Origin: Callipepla californica brunnescens
Lineage: Eukaryota > Chordata > Aves > Galliformes > Odontophoridae
NCBI GenBank assembly: GCA_023055505.1
Contig: JALIRH010000036.1
Coordinates: forward strand, 2,170,001 to 2,234,000
Direction of reading: 5' to 3'
DNA length: 64,000 nt
Shown here: one piece after another, positions 34,745 through 50,900 of the stretch
Position numbering within the stretch: the stretch's first letter is position 1
Layout: every line of letters begins with the position of its first letter
The notes under the pieces: generated by a model
What the model saw: the letters and a program-made list of their open reading frames with translations, nothing else
Databases searched by the model: none
Told to the model about the DNA's origin: nothing
Program-made: the position numbers and the translations under genes

Positions 34745-36498
34745 TCAGCAGGACGACTCGCTCCGCCGGCAGATGTGGCAGGCTTTGCACAGGAGCTGCT
34801 GGCCCAGCGGGTAGCACCCGTCCTCTGTCGGCTCTGGAGACAGCGGCGTCCCGCAGCTCTGCAAACAACGCAGCCACGTGTAGGGCTGTCCCGCAGCCAC
34901 GCTGTGTGCAGCACGCTGTGCTGCAGCCCTGCACCTCGCTGCCAAGCCCGGGTACTTTGCGGGGTGCTGGGACGGCTCTTGGAGGTTCGGGGCCGTACCT
35001 CGCAGCGGTAGCAGCTCTCGTGGAAGCTACGTCCCAGGCACTCGATCTTGTAGGTGTCCTCATCAGGGATGATGGGGCGCTTGCAGGCACCGCACACCGG
35101 AGCAAATTTCCTTGGTGGGATAAAACAAGGGGTGACGTGAGACCTGCGGGGTGGCAGGGATCAGCTGAACCCCCCGCTGGTGCTGCCCCACCTGTAGAAG
35201 TCAGCCACGCAGTACACCTTGCCCTGCTCGTCCACCGCAAAGCTCTCAGCACCGATGGCCCGGCCGCACGCAGCGCAGGCGAAGCAGCCGGGGTGGAAGC
35301 CCTTACCCAGGGCACGCACGATGCGCTCCGTGATCAGCCCCTGGCACTTGGCACATTTCTCCAGCGTGGCCTGCAGGCGGGGAGGGGACGCACGACATGC
35401 CACCGCTCCCTGAATGCCACCGCTCCCCGCTGCCCCCGACAGCCCCGTACCTGGTAGCAGGCGTCGCAGCTGGGGCGGCCGTCCCTCTGGTAGTAGCGCT
35501 GGCCGGCCAGGCGTCGCTGGCAGGTCCGGCAGGTGAAGCAGTCGGCGTGATACTGCTTCCGCATCGCCTCCACCGTTGGCTCCCGTGGGCCCACGGCTTT
35601 GTGGCAGAAGGCGCAGATGTCTGTGGAACGGACCGGGGCAGGGAGCTGCCTTGGTGGCCCCGTTCGGGGACTGCCGCAGCCAGGTCCCGTGTGCTCACCT
35701 CGGGAACTGTCCCTCTCCTGGTGCCCATTTGCATCCTGCCACTGCGGCTTGTCTGCTCGCCCCTGGCAAACTTGGGGTGGCCTCACTTCAGCAGGGAAGG
35801 CAGAAGGAGCCTGGCAAGCAGAAAATGCACATTATATTCAAACCCTTGAGGATGGGGAAAGAGAGGCACGCCCGTGGTCCTGACCTGCAGTGTGGTGGGT
35901 GCCGCGAGATCCAGCTGCTGCAGTGCTGGAGCCAGTGCCTCCACAGAGAGGGGCTGGGGCGCTTCGGAGAGGATGAGAGCCGGTGGGGATGCAGGCCCTG
36001 CTGGGGACCGAGGGCAGGTTTCTGCAGCAACAGCCAGGCACAGTGTGCTGGGAGGGCACTGCCAGCCCCATCCCGAGCCCTCCCCCTGCAATAACGTCCC
36101 AAGAGCTTAGCAGCAATGCTCACCACCGACCAGCCCCAAGAGTAAACGCTGATAAGCCCCGAGCAATGGAGAGCAAACATCACCGTTTCCTGGCACCTGG
36201 ATCCATTCCGTGCCGGGTATGGGGATTTGGGGAACGACCCTCAGAAAACACCCCCCCCCATCATCCTGGCACCCATATCCCTCCACAAAGTGCCTCCTCA
36301 GCACCAGGACCGTACTCACAGCCACTCCTCACCTCCATTGGGCAGTGCCGGGGTCACCATGGGGCGACGGGTGCTCTCAGGGACACCCAGTGACACCGCC
36401 GTGTGGGGCTGCTCCCTGGGGGCCGCCTCCCTCCGTGGGGATGCCAGGGTGATGAAGACAGACGAAGTCATCCTCTTCTCCGCTTTCCTGGGCAGCAT
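34745..36498 (-). CDS. FBLIM1: FBLIM1 (migfilin, filamin-binding LIM protein 1)
   Basis: Seen: seven coding exons, 36498-36333, 36021-35885, 35810-35699, 35620-35451, 35370-35192, 35110-34999 and 34858-34745, all with GT/AG borders and matching phases. They encode 329 aa (human about 373). The N terminus (EKRMTSSVFITLASPRRE) is the filamin-Ig-domain binding motif. Three C-terminal LIM domains follow: LIM1 from ICAFCH (about 139-195), LIM2 from CAKCQG (about 199-255) and LIM3 from CGACKR (about 262-325), with zinc-ligand Cys/His in place. Known: LIM domains target the protein to cell-matrix contacts through kindlin-2, and the N terminus links to filamin. Odd: the proline-rich linker that binds VASP in mammals is short and lacks a polyproline run. 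Start: 36498 aligns best with the human start, but an in-frame ATG nine codons upstream (36525) sits just after an acceptor-like CAG and cannot be excluded. Untranslated first exons are not identified. Confidence 0.94.
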
Positions 36499-36525
36499 CG
36501 CAGAAACGGCAGAGGGGCTGGACAT

Positions 36526-38587
36526 GGGCTGGGGTTTGTGTGGAGAAAAAAATAAGGCAAAAAAGGAGAAATGAAAAAAAAGTGCCGGTGCCGCAGCAGT
36601 GCCGTGTGCCTGTGGCCGCTGTCCTTCGGCCTCAACCCACCTCCTCTTCCCCTTCCTGGACAGGCAATAAGGAACCGGCATCCCCGCCCCACGTCACGGC
36701 AATAAACAGCCACGTGCCTGCTGGGGCGAAGGCACCCGGAGCGTGCTGGGCTGCCGGCAGCACTGCAGCCCCTGAAATCCCTTACCAAGCCCGGCCCTAC
36801 AAGCATTGTAACCCTCTTGTTTCCCTCTTACTGACCCCACCTGGGATCAAACAGCGGGAGGAGCCCACCTTGCCTATAGAAAGCGGGGCTGTGAGAGCAC
36901 AGCAGCCCCAGCGCAGGCAGGATGCACCCGACCCCGGCTGACCCCGCTCGGGAAGGAAAAGGGCTGTGCTGAGCAATGGGAAAGGCAGCCAGGATCTGTT
37001 TCCTCCCTACGGACCCCTCCCAAACAGCTCCCGGGGGACCCCCAGGCTACACCCAGCACAGCGCTGCAGAACAGCACCTGTGTGATGAGTCGCACGGTCT
37101 CATGCAGCGCTCTGTATTCAGCGCGGGGCCTGAATCCTGCTCACGGGCATCCCTGCATCCTCGGCAGCGGGGAAATCGCCGTGGGACGGGCACGCTGCTG
37201 ACTTCAGCCTCTGACTCAAAGAAAAGGGAGGAAAAAGGAGAATCCGGAGCGGCTGCGCTCCCTCCCTCCCCGCCGGCGGAACCCGAACGGGTCCCGGCGC
37301 TGCCAGCCCTCGCCCAGCACGCAAACCTTCACCTGCTCCCCGCGGAAAAGAAGAGGGGAAAAAAAATTCAATCTGCAGGGCTAATGTGAACCATGTGCTC
37401 GGCGCGTTCCTCTTTGTGCCGGGGAGCCCAGCCGCCAGCGGCCCCACTGCTGCGGGCAGAGCTGCAGGACGGCAGCGCTGGGGTCCGCACGCCGCTTTCT
37501 GGGGGTACCCGCACAACAGGAGGACAGTCCGTCCTGGTTTGGGGTGGCTGCGCCTGCGCTGGGATTGGGCTGTGGTATCCTGTGAGAGTCACCCCAAAAT
37601 CATGGGTGCCACAGGGGGTGGGATCACTGGGGTGGGGGCTGCTCCTGGGCACCGCTCCCCAAACCGGGGCGGAAGGAGGTTCTCCTATACCCACCTCTCC
37701 CCCAACTGCCCCCCCCCCCCCCCAGCCCTCGGAGGGTACTGTGGGGGCTATGGCGGTGGCCCCAGTGTCCCCACCCATCCTCGGGACCCCCATTCCCTCC
37801 CCGGGGTGGCTCTCGGTACCCCGCCTCATCCCAGGACAGTTCTCCGCCGCCCTGATCCCCTCCCCCGCAGAGTCCCGTGTCCCACGCTGGGGCGTCCCGG
37901 TCCCAACGGGGGACGTCCCCAACCCCACACCTGGGAGTTCTGCTGTCCCCTACCTGCGAAAAGCGTGGGGACTCTGCTCCGAAGGACGCCGCCAGCGCAG
38001 GGCCGGCCCCACAGCCCTACAGCCCCGCAGTGCCCGCGTCCCGGGGCCGCCCCGTCCCTTACCTGGGCAGCGCTGCGGGTCCCTCCGTGCGCTCCTCGGG
38101 CGCGCCCTGCCCGGCACGGCGGGGGCAGCGGGGGGGAGGGGGGGCAGAGCCGCGGCATCACCGCCCCTTCCTCCCTCCCCTCCCTCCTCCTCCTCCCCCC
38201 TTCCTGCCCCACGGCCCGCCCCCCCCCCCCCCGCAGGCGGCCCCGTGGCCCCCACCAGTTGCCCTAAACGCCTCAGGGTGCCACCGTGTGCTTGGGGGTG
38301 CCCCACGCACCCTTAGGTTACCCCGTGACCCCACAGAGCTCCCACACCACCAGGATACCCCATGTGTCCCCATACACCCTCAGCATCCTCGTGCAGTCTC
38401 ATTCATCTTTAGGTGCCCCATACACCGGGGTTTGGGGGCACCCATCTGTGCCTCCGTTCCCCTTCGCAGGGAGGAGCTGCAGCACACCCCCCTCCTGAAA
38501 GCTCTGCCCTGGCTGTCCCCGATCTGGACCCCAATGCAACGGGACCCCAGCTCGCTGTGCCCAGGCATTTGCTGGGAGTAACACACC
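36526..38587. other. FBLIM1 5' region to TMEM82 3' end
   Basis: About 2 kb between the first FBLIM1 coding exon and the TMEM82 poly(A) signal. The left part (36.5-37.1 kb) is ordinary; the rest is the GC-rich island described separately. Long open frames on both strands reflect GC richness and match nothing recognisable. Confidence 0.5.
37100..38240 (-). promoter_or_regulatory. FBLIM1: GC-rich island upstream of FBLIM1, probable promoter
   Basis: High GC with many CpGs lies between the TMEM82 poly(A) signal (38588) and the first FBLIM1 coding exon (36498). It includes C15 and C14 tracts (37709-37723 and 38219-38232) and a G-rich stretch about 38120-38145. Position and composition suggest it holds the untranslated first exon(s) and promoter of FBLIM1. 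No first-exon border could be assigned with confidence. Confidence 0.5.
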
Positions 38588-38593
38588 TTTATT
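38588..38593 (-). terminator. TMEM82: Poly(A) signal of TMEM82
   Basis: AATAAA on the minus strand, about 275 bases after the TMEM82 stop codon. It is the first such hexamer downstream of the gene. Confidence 0.55.
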
Positions 38594-38862
38594 TTCCATG
38601 ATTTATAGAGCTGCAGAGGTCCCCGCACCCCGGTGGTGCAGCCTGGCAGCCCCTGAGCGCACAGCAGGACAAGGACGGTGACCCCCAGCCCAATCACAAC
38701 CTCGGGGGGGTCCCTCAAAGGCCAGGGGCTGTGCAAGCACCCCCATATCCAATGGGATGGGAGCCCGCACCTTCCAGGAGCCCCTTCCCACGTCCCCATC
38801 ATGTCTCTCCAGCACAGCGGGGAGGACTTAGGGAGCTGCTCCGAGTTCCTCATCCCTTCTTA

Positions 38863-41724
<2,862 letters not shown>

Positions 41725-41775
41725 GCGGAGCAGCGCCGGGCCGGGCTCAAAGGTCTGCGGGTGGGGGCGTGGGCT

Positions 41776-41789
41776 GGTAAATCATTGCC
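41776..41789. promoter_or_regulatory. HNF1-like site in the presumed TMEM82 promoter
   Basis: GGTAAATCATTGCC partly matches the HNF1 palindrome GTTAATNATTAAC and lies about 50 bases upstream of the TMEM82 start codon. Mammalian TMEM82 expression is, as I recall, gut- and liver-biased, which would fit. The match is imperfect. Confidence 0.25.
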
Positions 41790-41943
41790 TGTAGCTGCAC
41801 CTCTGGCCCCATAGGAGGACACATTTGGGTGCTGTGATGCTCACAACACCGCAGCGTCCCCACGGCTCCGCCACCACCCCTCCCGGCCCCACTGCGCCCC
41901 GGACAGCCCCAAAGCTCCACCAGAATTATAAAAAATACATCCC

Positions 41944-44218
<2,275 letters not shown>

Positions 44219-44997
44219 TGGGGAGGAGGGGAAAGGAAGCAGATGTATATATATATACACGTTCACTCACATACGTTTCCTCCCAGAGAAAGGCCCCGCG
44301 TATATTACATGAGATCTCTGCAGTACTGTTTAAAAGCTCAAACTGTGCCCCGCATGGTGCGTGTGGGGGGGAGCGATGGGCCCGGCCCAGGGCAGTGCCC
44401 CCGTCCTCCGGGCACAGCGATGGAGAGCACTGGGCACAGCGGGGCAGCCCTCAACGCCACACAGACTCCATCTCTCACTGCCGGGGTCTGTCCCACCCCA
44501 CGCGTCCAAGCCCGGACCTTCCGCCTTCTAAAACTGTACCACTCGTGGCCAGGATGTTCACGGCCGAGTGTTGGCCACGTTCCCTCTTCTTTCCCCACTG
44601 TTCCACTCGGCCCTGGCTTGCCGCGCGGTTGGGCCACGTCTGGATGCGCCGTTGGCCCCGAGGATTCCCCGTGCCCGGGAAGGAGCAGTGCCACACGCGG
44701 TGATTGCATCAGCAAGGAGAAAACATGCACGATGTGATTCAGTGCCCGTCTCGCCACGGCCACCACCCGCTCTGCCCAACCCCATCCCACCCCACACCAA
44801 CACGAGTGGGGTGGTCCTGGCCGGGCAGCGTGCTCTGCCCCCGGCAGCTGCACAACAGCCAAGGGTGGCCGTGTGCCCAGTGCGGCCACGGGGACCGAGT
44901 GATGGCAGGAGGGGTGGGGGTGCCGCTGAGCACAGGCGCTGTCCATGCCCACCCCGAGGGCATCGGGGCGTCCATCAGCCGTCCTCCCCCCTCGGGG

Positions 44998-47900
44998 CTA
45001 ACACCAGGGGTCTCGCTCTGCCCGCCCCCGGCACAGGCTGTCGCTGCGCTGCCAGGCGCTGTTGATGAGGCTCTGAGCGTCCTCGCATTTCTTCTTGACC
45101 GCTGCATCCAGGATGGCCTTGTGCAGGAGGTCCACCTGCAACGCGTGGAGCAGTCAGGCAGCGGGGCAGCACGGCTCCTCCCGCTCCATCCCACACCCCA
45201 CGGGTGTTCGGGCAGTGGCCGTGTGCCCTCTGCAGAAGGGCGGGCTTGCCCTGCCCACAGCCACGGAAACACTGACACACAGCGCACGCTCACCTGGTAT
45301 TTGTTCCTCCACGCGGCGTTCAGTGCTGAGAGGAACCTCTCCAGTTCTGTAGTGCAACTGAAATAGAGCACCCAGGGAGGCAGGAACTGCTTGTGGTCCT
45401 GAGCGAACTCCTGAACACAGAGAGAAGGGCGGGTGTTGCTACCACGGCCCCAGCCAGCCCCGGGCTGCCTCAGAGCACCCTGCTCACCAGGATGCAGTAC
45501 TCCTTGTTGGCCTCCGTGGAGACGGAGGTGATGTCTGTCAGCTCCACAGTGCAGAGCGAGCGGAAGAAGCTGGTCTGGCAGTCCTCGTGGCAGGTGAAGG
45601 CCTTCTCATCTGTCAGCACCAGGCAGCACGGGACACACGGTGTAGGGGCTACGCCCTGGGGGATCACCTGCACAAAGTGGGTGGGGAAGGGGAGACAGAT
45701 CCTGCAATGAAGGAGCCCCATCTCCACACGCTTCTGGTGAAGAGAACTGTCCCAAAACACCACTTCCTGTCCCTTTATTTGGGGAACACAATGGAAGGAC
45801 CACGGAGGCTGAACCCAAAGGGGCTCAGGAGGGATTTGTTCACCCGTGCTTGCAGCTCACCCCTTTGGAGACAGCCTGGCAGAAGTACTGCATCCAGTCG
45901 GCCATGTCCTCCTCGTTGTCAGCGCTCAGCTCCAGGGAGGGCCGGTCCGTCAGGATCACCTGGAAGGAGTGGGGCCGGTCGGTGGTGTTGGAGCGCCGGC
46001 ATCCCCCGCACTGCTCACCGCTGGGAGAGAGGAGGGAGATGAGGATGGAGCAGCAGCGCTGTCCCGCTGACAACAACCCCTGCCCCCATCCACCCTCCCT
46101 GTGCTGTTCCTCACCCTTGGTCCCAGCCAGGACTACATCCCATAGCTGCTTACCCCATGTTGATGGAGAGCAGAGGTGTGACATCCGTGCGGTCGGGGTA
46201 CTGGTACAAGATCCCATTGCTGCCGATTTGGAAAGATGAGAGGCGGTCAGTGGAGCCAGCTCAGCTCTGCCAACCGCACAAACACACCCTGGTTTGGTCA
46301 CACAGCCACTCCTGCACAGCTCTGTGCACACAGCCCCACAGCCACAACAGCAGCTCCATCTCAGCCTCCCAGCTGATGAGCTGGGGCCTCCTCATCGCCC
46401 AGACAGCTCCTGGGCATCAAGAGCAAGCTGGCAGCAAAAGAAAACCGGTCACGAACTCCTCCAGACCCACCTGAGCACCACGAAGCAGGTCTTCCACTGC
46501 TCCTTGCCCAGGTACGAGGTGCCCGCCTTGTAGTGCAGGATGCCATCCTTTGTGACTGCGTTCTCAGCGGAGCTGTAGCTATTGGGGGAGGGTCCCAGCG
46601 TCTCATCCATGGGGTCCTCCCAGTGCACGAGCCCATAGAAACGCACCACCACATCACAGGCCTGCGAGAGGGGCAGGGATGTGAACAGGACGCTGTGCAG
46701 CGCGATGTTCCGCCACGCGCAGCACATCAACTCACCTCACATTTGGATTCCTGAGCCACAAATTTGGCAAGCGCCAGTTTCTCCATGGTGGCATCTGTGA
46801 GGATACTGGGGTACGGGGGCTCCCGGCACCCCTTGATCATGGCTGACTTCAAGGAGACCAGGAAGAACCTGAGAGGGAGACGCAGCTACGGAGGCAGCCC
46901 CTCGTCAGCTTCACCTGCCCACCAAGGGCCCCTCCACTGACTGGAGGACTTCTGATGACATGAGGGGGCCTCTCGGTCCCCGCCGTGCTGGCAGTGCAAG
47001 GTGCCAGCCCAGAGGTCCCACGTCCCAGGAGGAAAGCCTCACGGTGCCTTCACTTACTCTGTGAGAGCCACGTCTGCAGTGTCGAGCAGGAACTGCTTCC
47101 TCCGATTGGTGCACACCAGCGTCACCGTCTGCTGATCCAGCCCAACCTGTGCCACACATGACTGGGTAAGGAAGCAAGACAGAGGACAAAGGGTGGTGGA
47201 GCAGGGCTGAACCCGGCATCCTGGCCCCAGGGGAGAAAGTTGGCAGGTGCCGTGCTGCCTGTGCAGAGGCACAAGCAAGCCAAGTGCCAACAGAGGTGGC
47301 AGCTGAGAGGGCAACACTTCTAACTCCCTCCATCTTAAAGATTCACAGTCCATAACGCTCCTCGTGGACAGAGAGCCCCACAGAAACACCCCACAGTGCT
47401 GCTGCTGCCATCCCTGCAGCCAAAGAGGCGAGGGTAACCACCAACCTGCTCCCTGCTCCCTCCCCAGACAGCACTCACCGAAATGTAGTCGAGCTCGTTA
47501 TAGGAAACGGCCTCCTCCACCATGTATGGCTTCTCTGCTGCCCCTGGCACAGAGACAAAGAGCTGCATGAAGGGGGGCAAAAGAACCTGGCACGGCCCAG
47601 CAAGAGAAGCCATGTCCCAGGTGCAAGGAACCACAGGGCACAGGTCCTAGGAGACATATCAACCTGATCTCTGTGCTGCTATTACCACTGCTCTTGGGAG
47701 CACAAAGGAACTGGCAAACGCGGATGAGTTATGATGCCCTAATCACTGAGCAAGCCATGCATCAAGCAACCAACACTTCCCCCAGCTCCCAGACCTCCAG
47801 GGGCTATGTCCTTGCTAAACTGAGAGTTGTAGCAGCCCGGATGAGCAGGGGCTGTTGAGATACCTTTCCGGATCAGGTACACGTAGCAATCTGTCAGCAG

Positions 47901-50900
47901 GACATAGACCAGCTGCAGGTTCCCCTCCATGTGCCCGGTGCTCATTCGGATCATCTGTGTCGAAGGAGGAGAGCCCTCAGCCCACAGCCAACGCAGACAG
48001 GGGTGACCCTTTGCAGTGATTTGTGTGCACACCCTGTGTGACTATCTTACCCTGAACAGCTGTTCCTCATTCTCCCGAAAGACGTGGATCATCAGCAGGA
48101 GCAGATGGTTGTTGTCCACCCTGCGAAGAGAGACAGAAGAGGCTGAGGGATGGACAAAGATGTGGGGCTGGGTGGGGCCAGCCACCTTCCTGAGCAAATC
48201 TGTGCACCTTGAGGGCGCCTGCTGGCCCTCAAAACCTTCTCCTTATGAATCCCTGAGCACCACCCTCATTCTGGAAAAGGATGGGCTTTGCCCCACAGAT
48301 GGAGAGCAAATGGAAAAGTATCACCTGCAGCTCTTTGTGTCTGGAAGACATGCCCTGTGCTCGCACGGGCTCTGTGTGCTAAGCTGAGCACACCCATCCT
48401 CACCTGAACTCTGAGGGGTGGGTGAGCTCTGAAGGGCTGCCCTGACCTTCCTCCACACCAGAGTCCTCGGCGCTGCTCAAGGAAGGGCTGGGCTGCTCCT
48501 TCTTTGGCTCAGTGACAGCCTCAGGATCGATGGTTTCCACCCGGGCAGTCTGAGGTTCACTGCTCACTCCTTCAGACTCTTCTACTGCCCCAACTGCTTC
48601 TCCCTGTCTGCCTTCTTCTTCTTCTTCAGCAGCCTCAGGGCCACCAGAAACATGTGGCGGTTGGCCAACCCCTGGAGCGTCATGGTGGCCACCACCTGGT
48701 GCAGCAGCATTTGGACTCTCGACGGTAAAGCGGTAGAAGTCCATGGGGGCTGAAATCCCCTCGCTGAAGTCGCCAGAGGACGATCCATCTGGGGTCTCCC
48801 CTGGCGTGCCGGTCCGAAAGGACTGCCCGGGCGGCTCCTGGGGCGCGCTCCACCCACCGGGGTCCAGCTGCCCGTTCAGCCTGTCCATCACCTTGCTGAG
48901 CGGCTGCCCCACGCTCCCCATGGACGTGTCCTTCATTTCGGGGATGCGCAAAGCCAGCTGGCTGAGGGCAGAGCGCTCGTGTCCCTCCTCCTGCCTCGGC
49001 TCCCCAGCTGCGGCAGCGGGAGCATCGTCCCTCTGCACGGCCCCTCTGTCACTCAGCCCGTTCACGTCGCTTTCTCCGCTGCTCTGATGTGTGCCGGGCT
49101 CGGGCACAGCGGGTGTGGGTGTGTTTACTGACTCCTTTGCTTTCTTCTTCTTGCCTGTTTTCTTCTTCTTGGCTAACCTGCGGGGTGAGAGGCCATCATG
49201 AACATCACTCGTCTTCGCCTGCCCGCACTTCTGCAATGCAAAGGGAGGGGTTTGGGGTCCCACCCTTTCCCAACAACCTTCCTCTGCAATTTTCCCTATA
49301 ATAGGAAGCTTCTTCCAGTGCTTCCCTATAATACTGCTTCTCTTCCCACACCTGCTGGAGAGCAGGGTGCAACGTGACCCATCTCAGAGTCAGCTCCTCT
49401 GCACCTCCCAGGAAAAACAGGTGTGAGAACAAAGCTCAGGCCTGCTGGTCTGGTTTTGGGGTGTCCCCGTCCCCAGGCATGAGCAGACAGTGCTGTGCTC
49501 TCTGTCTGGGTTTAAGGCCTCCGAGGGAACCCCAGGGCTCTCCTCTGCAAGAAGTCAAACACAGGCCAACACGTCTGCGGACACATCTCCCTCAGCAGGT
49601 TTAGCCACAGCTCATCACAGACAAGAGGAAGGAAGGAAGATCTGAGACCGAGCTGCTGCAAACCTGCCACCAGCTGGAGAAAGCTTAAATCACAAGCTTA
49701 CAGCTTCCCCTGGGCTCCCTGGTACAGACTGCTGGGCAAAGGAACGTAAGCCAAGCAGTTCTGCAGACCCAGGGGAGCTCTGCTTACACCTGCAGAGGTT
49801 CACTTGCTATACAAAAACGTCGAATCATTGCCTCCTGATTTCACATCATGCATCGTGAGCCCCCAGTGACACTGCAGGGCGCCTTTCCTGGCCAGGCAGC
49901 TCTGCCCCCACCTGATGACCTCCAGTTCCATGCAGCTCTCGGACTGATCCGTCCCTTCAGGGGTGGCTTCTGCCTTCTCCTGGGAAGCTGTGTGCACCGG
50001 GGTGGTCTCAGCGGATGACAGCACGTCGGCCTTCTCCTCGTTGAAGGGGTTGTAGCGCTGTGTTGGGCTTTTCACGGAGGCTTTGCTGCCATTTGCCTCC
50101 GAGGCGGTGGAGTGAGGGCAGCTGAGCGTGTCTGTGAGGTCCCCATCTGCAAAGACAAGAAAGGAAAAGCGGGGTTAACGTCAGGCTGGGCAGGCTGCAA
50201 GGGCTGGGGCAGGTCAGGTAAAGCAAAGCTGCGTGCTGGGGGCTCAGGGCACCAGGTCGTCACCCCACTGCTTGCAGAGTGCTGGCAGAGCACTGCTGGC
50301 CCAGCTTAGCACTGACAGCAGGACAGAGAGCGTGCAGCCCAGCAGAACTCTGTGCTCGGCGCTTGCTGCAATTTAGATAATGCCTGGAAATAACAGCTCA
50401 GTCACCCAGGAGCCTGCACCTGTGTTAGGAAGTAAAGGCAGCAACCCCAAGAAAGAACCAGCGGGCCTTGGGGCCGTGGTGCTCATTGCCAAGATGACAG
50501 TGGCTCATGAGGCTCAGAAACGCCCAGGGGAAGCTAGGTGGAAAGCGATGCACCTGTGTGGCACCAGGCAGCTGCCAGGACTCCTGAGCTCTGCTAACAG
50601 TGCTGGGGGCAGAGCTCAGCAGCATTTTACACCAAATGGCTGCACAGCACTGTCAGAAACCTCACAGCTGGGTCCTGTGCTCAGCTAGGAGGGCAGACAG
50701 AGCCAACCCATAAAGCAGTGCCCCTTACAGCACCCCGCATGACACACTTGTGGGACTGGGAGTTTGGGGAGGGGAACACAGCATTCAGTGGGGCTGGAGG
50801 AGAGCAGGCTGTGCAGAGAGCCCACAGCACAACCAGCCCGGCCCGTGTTAGTCTGCAGAGGGAAAAGGAGCAGCAGAGAGGGGCTACAACAGTCATGCTC

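Noticed and set aside
37368..38316. Overlapping 180-300 codon frames on both strands upstream of FBLIM1
   Set aside because: Proline/glycine/arginine-rich translations of GC-rich island DNA with homopolymers; no family similarity and no conservation evidence.
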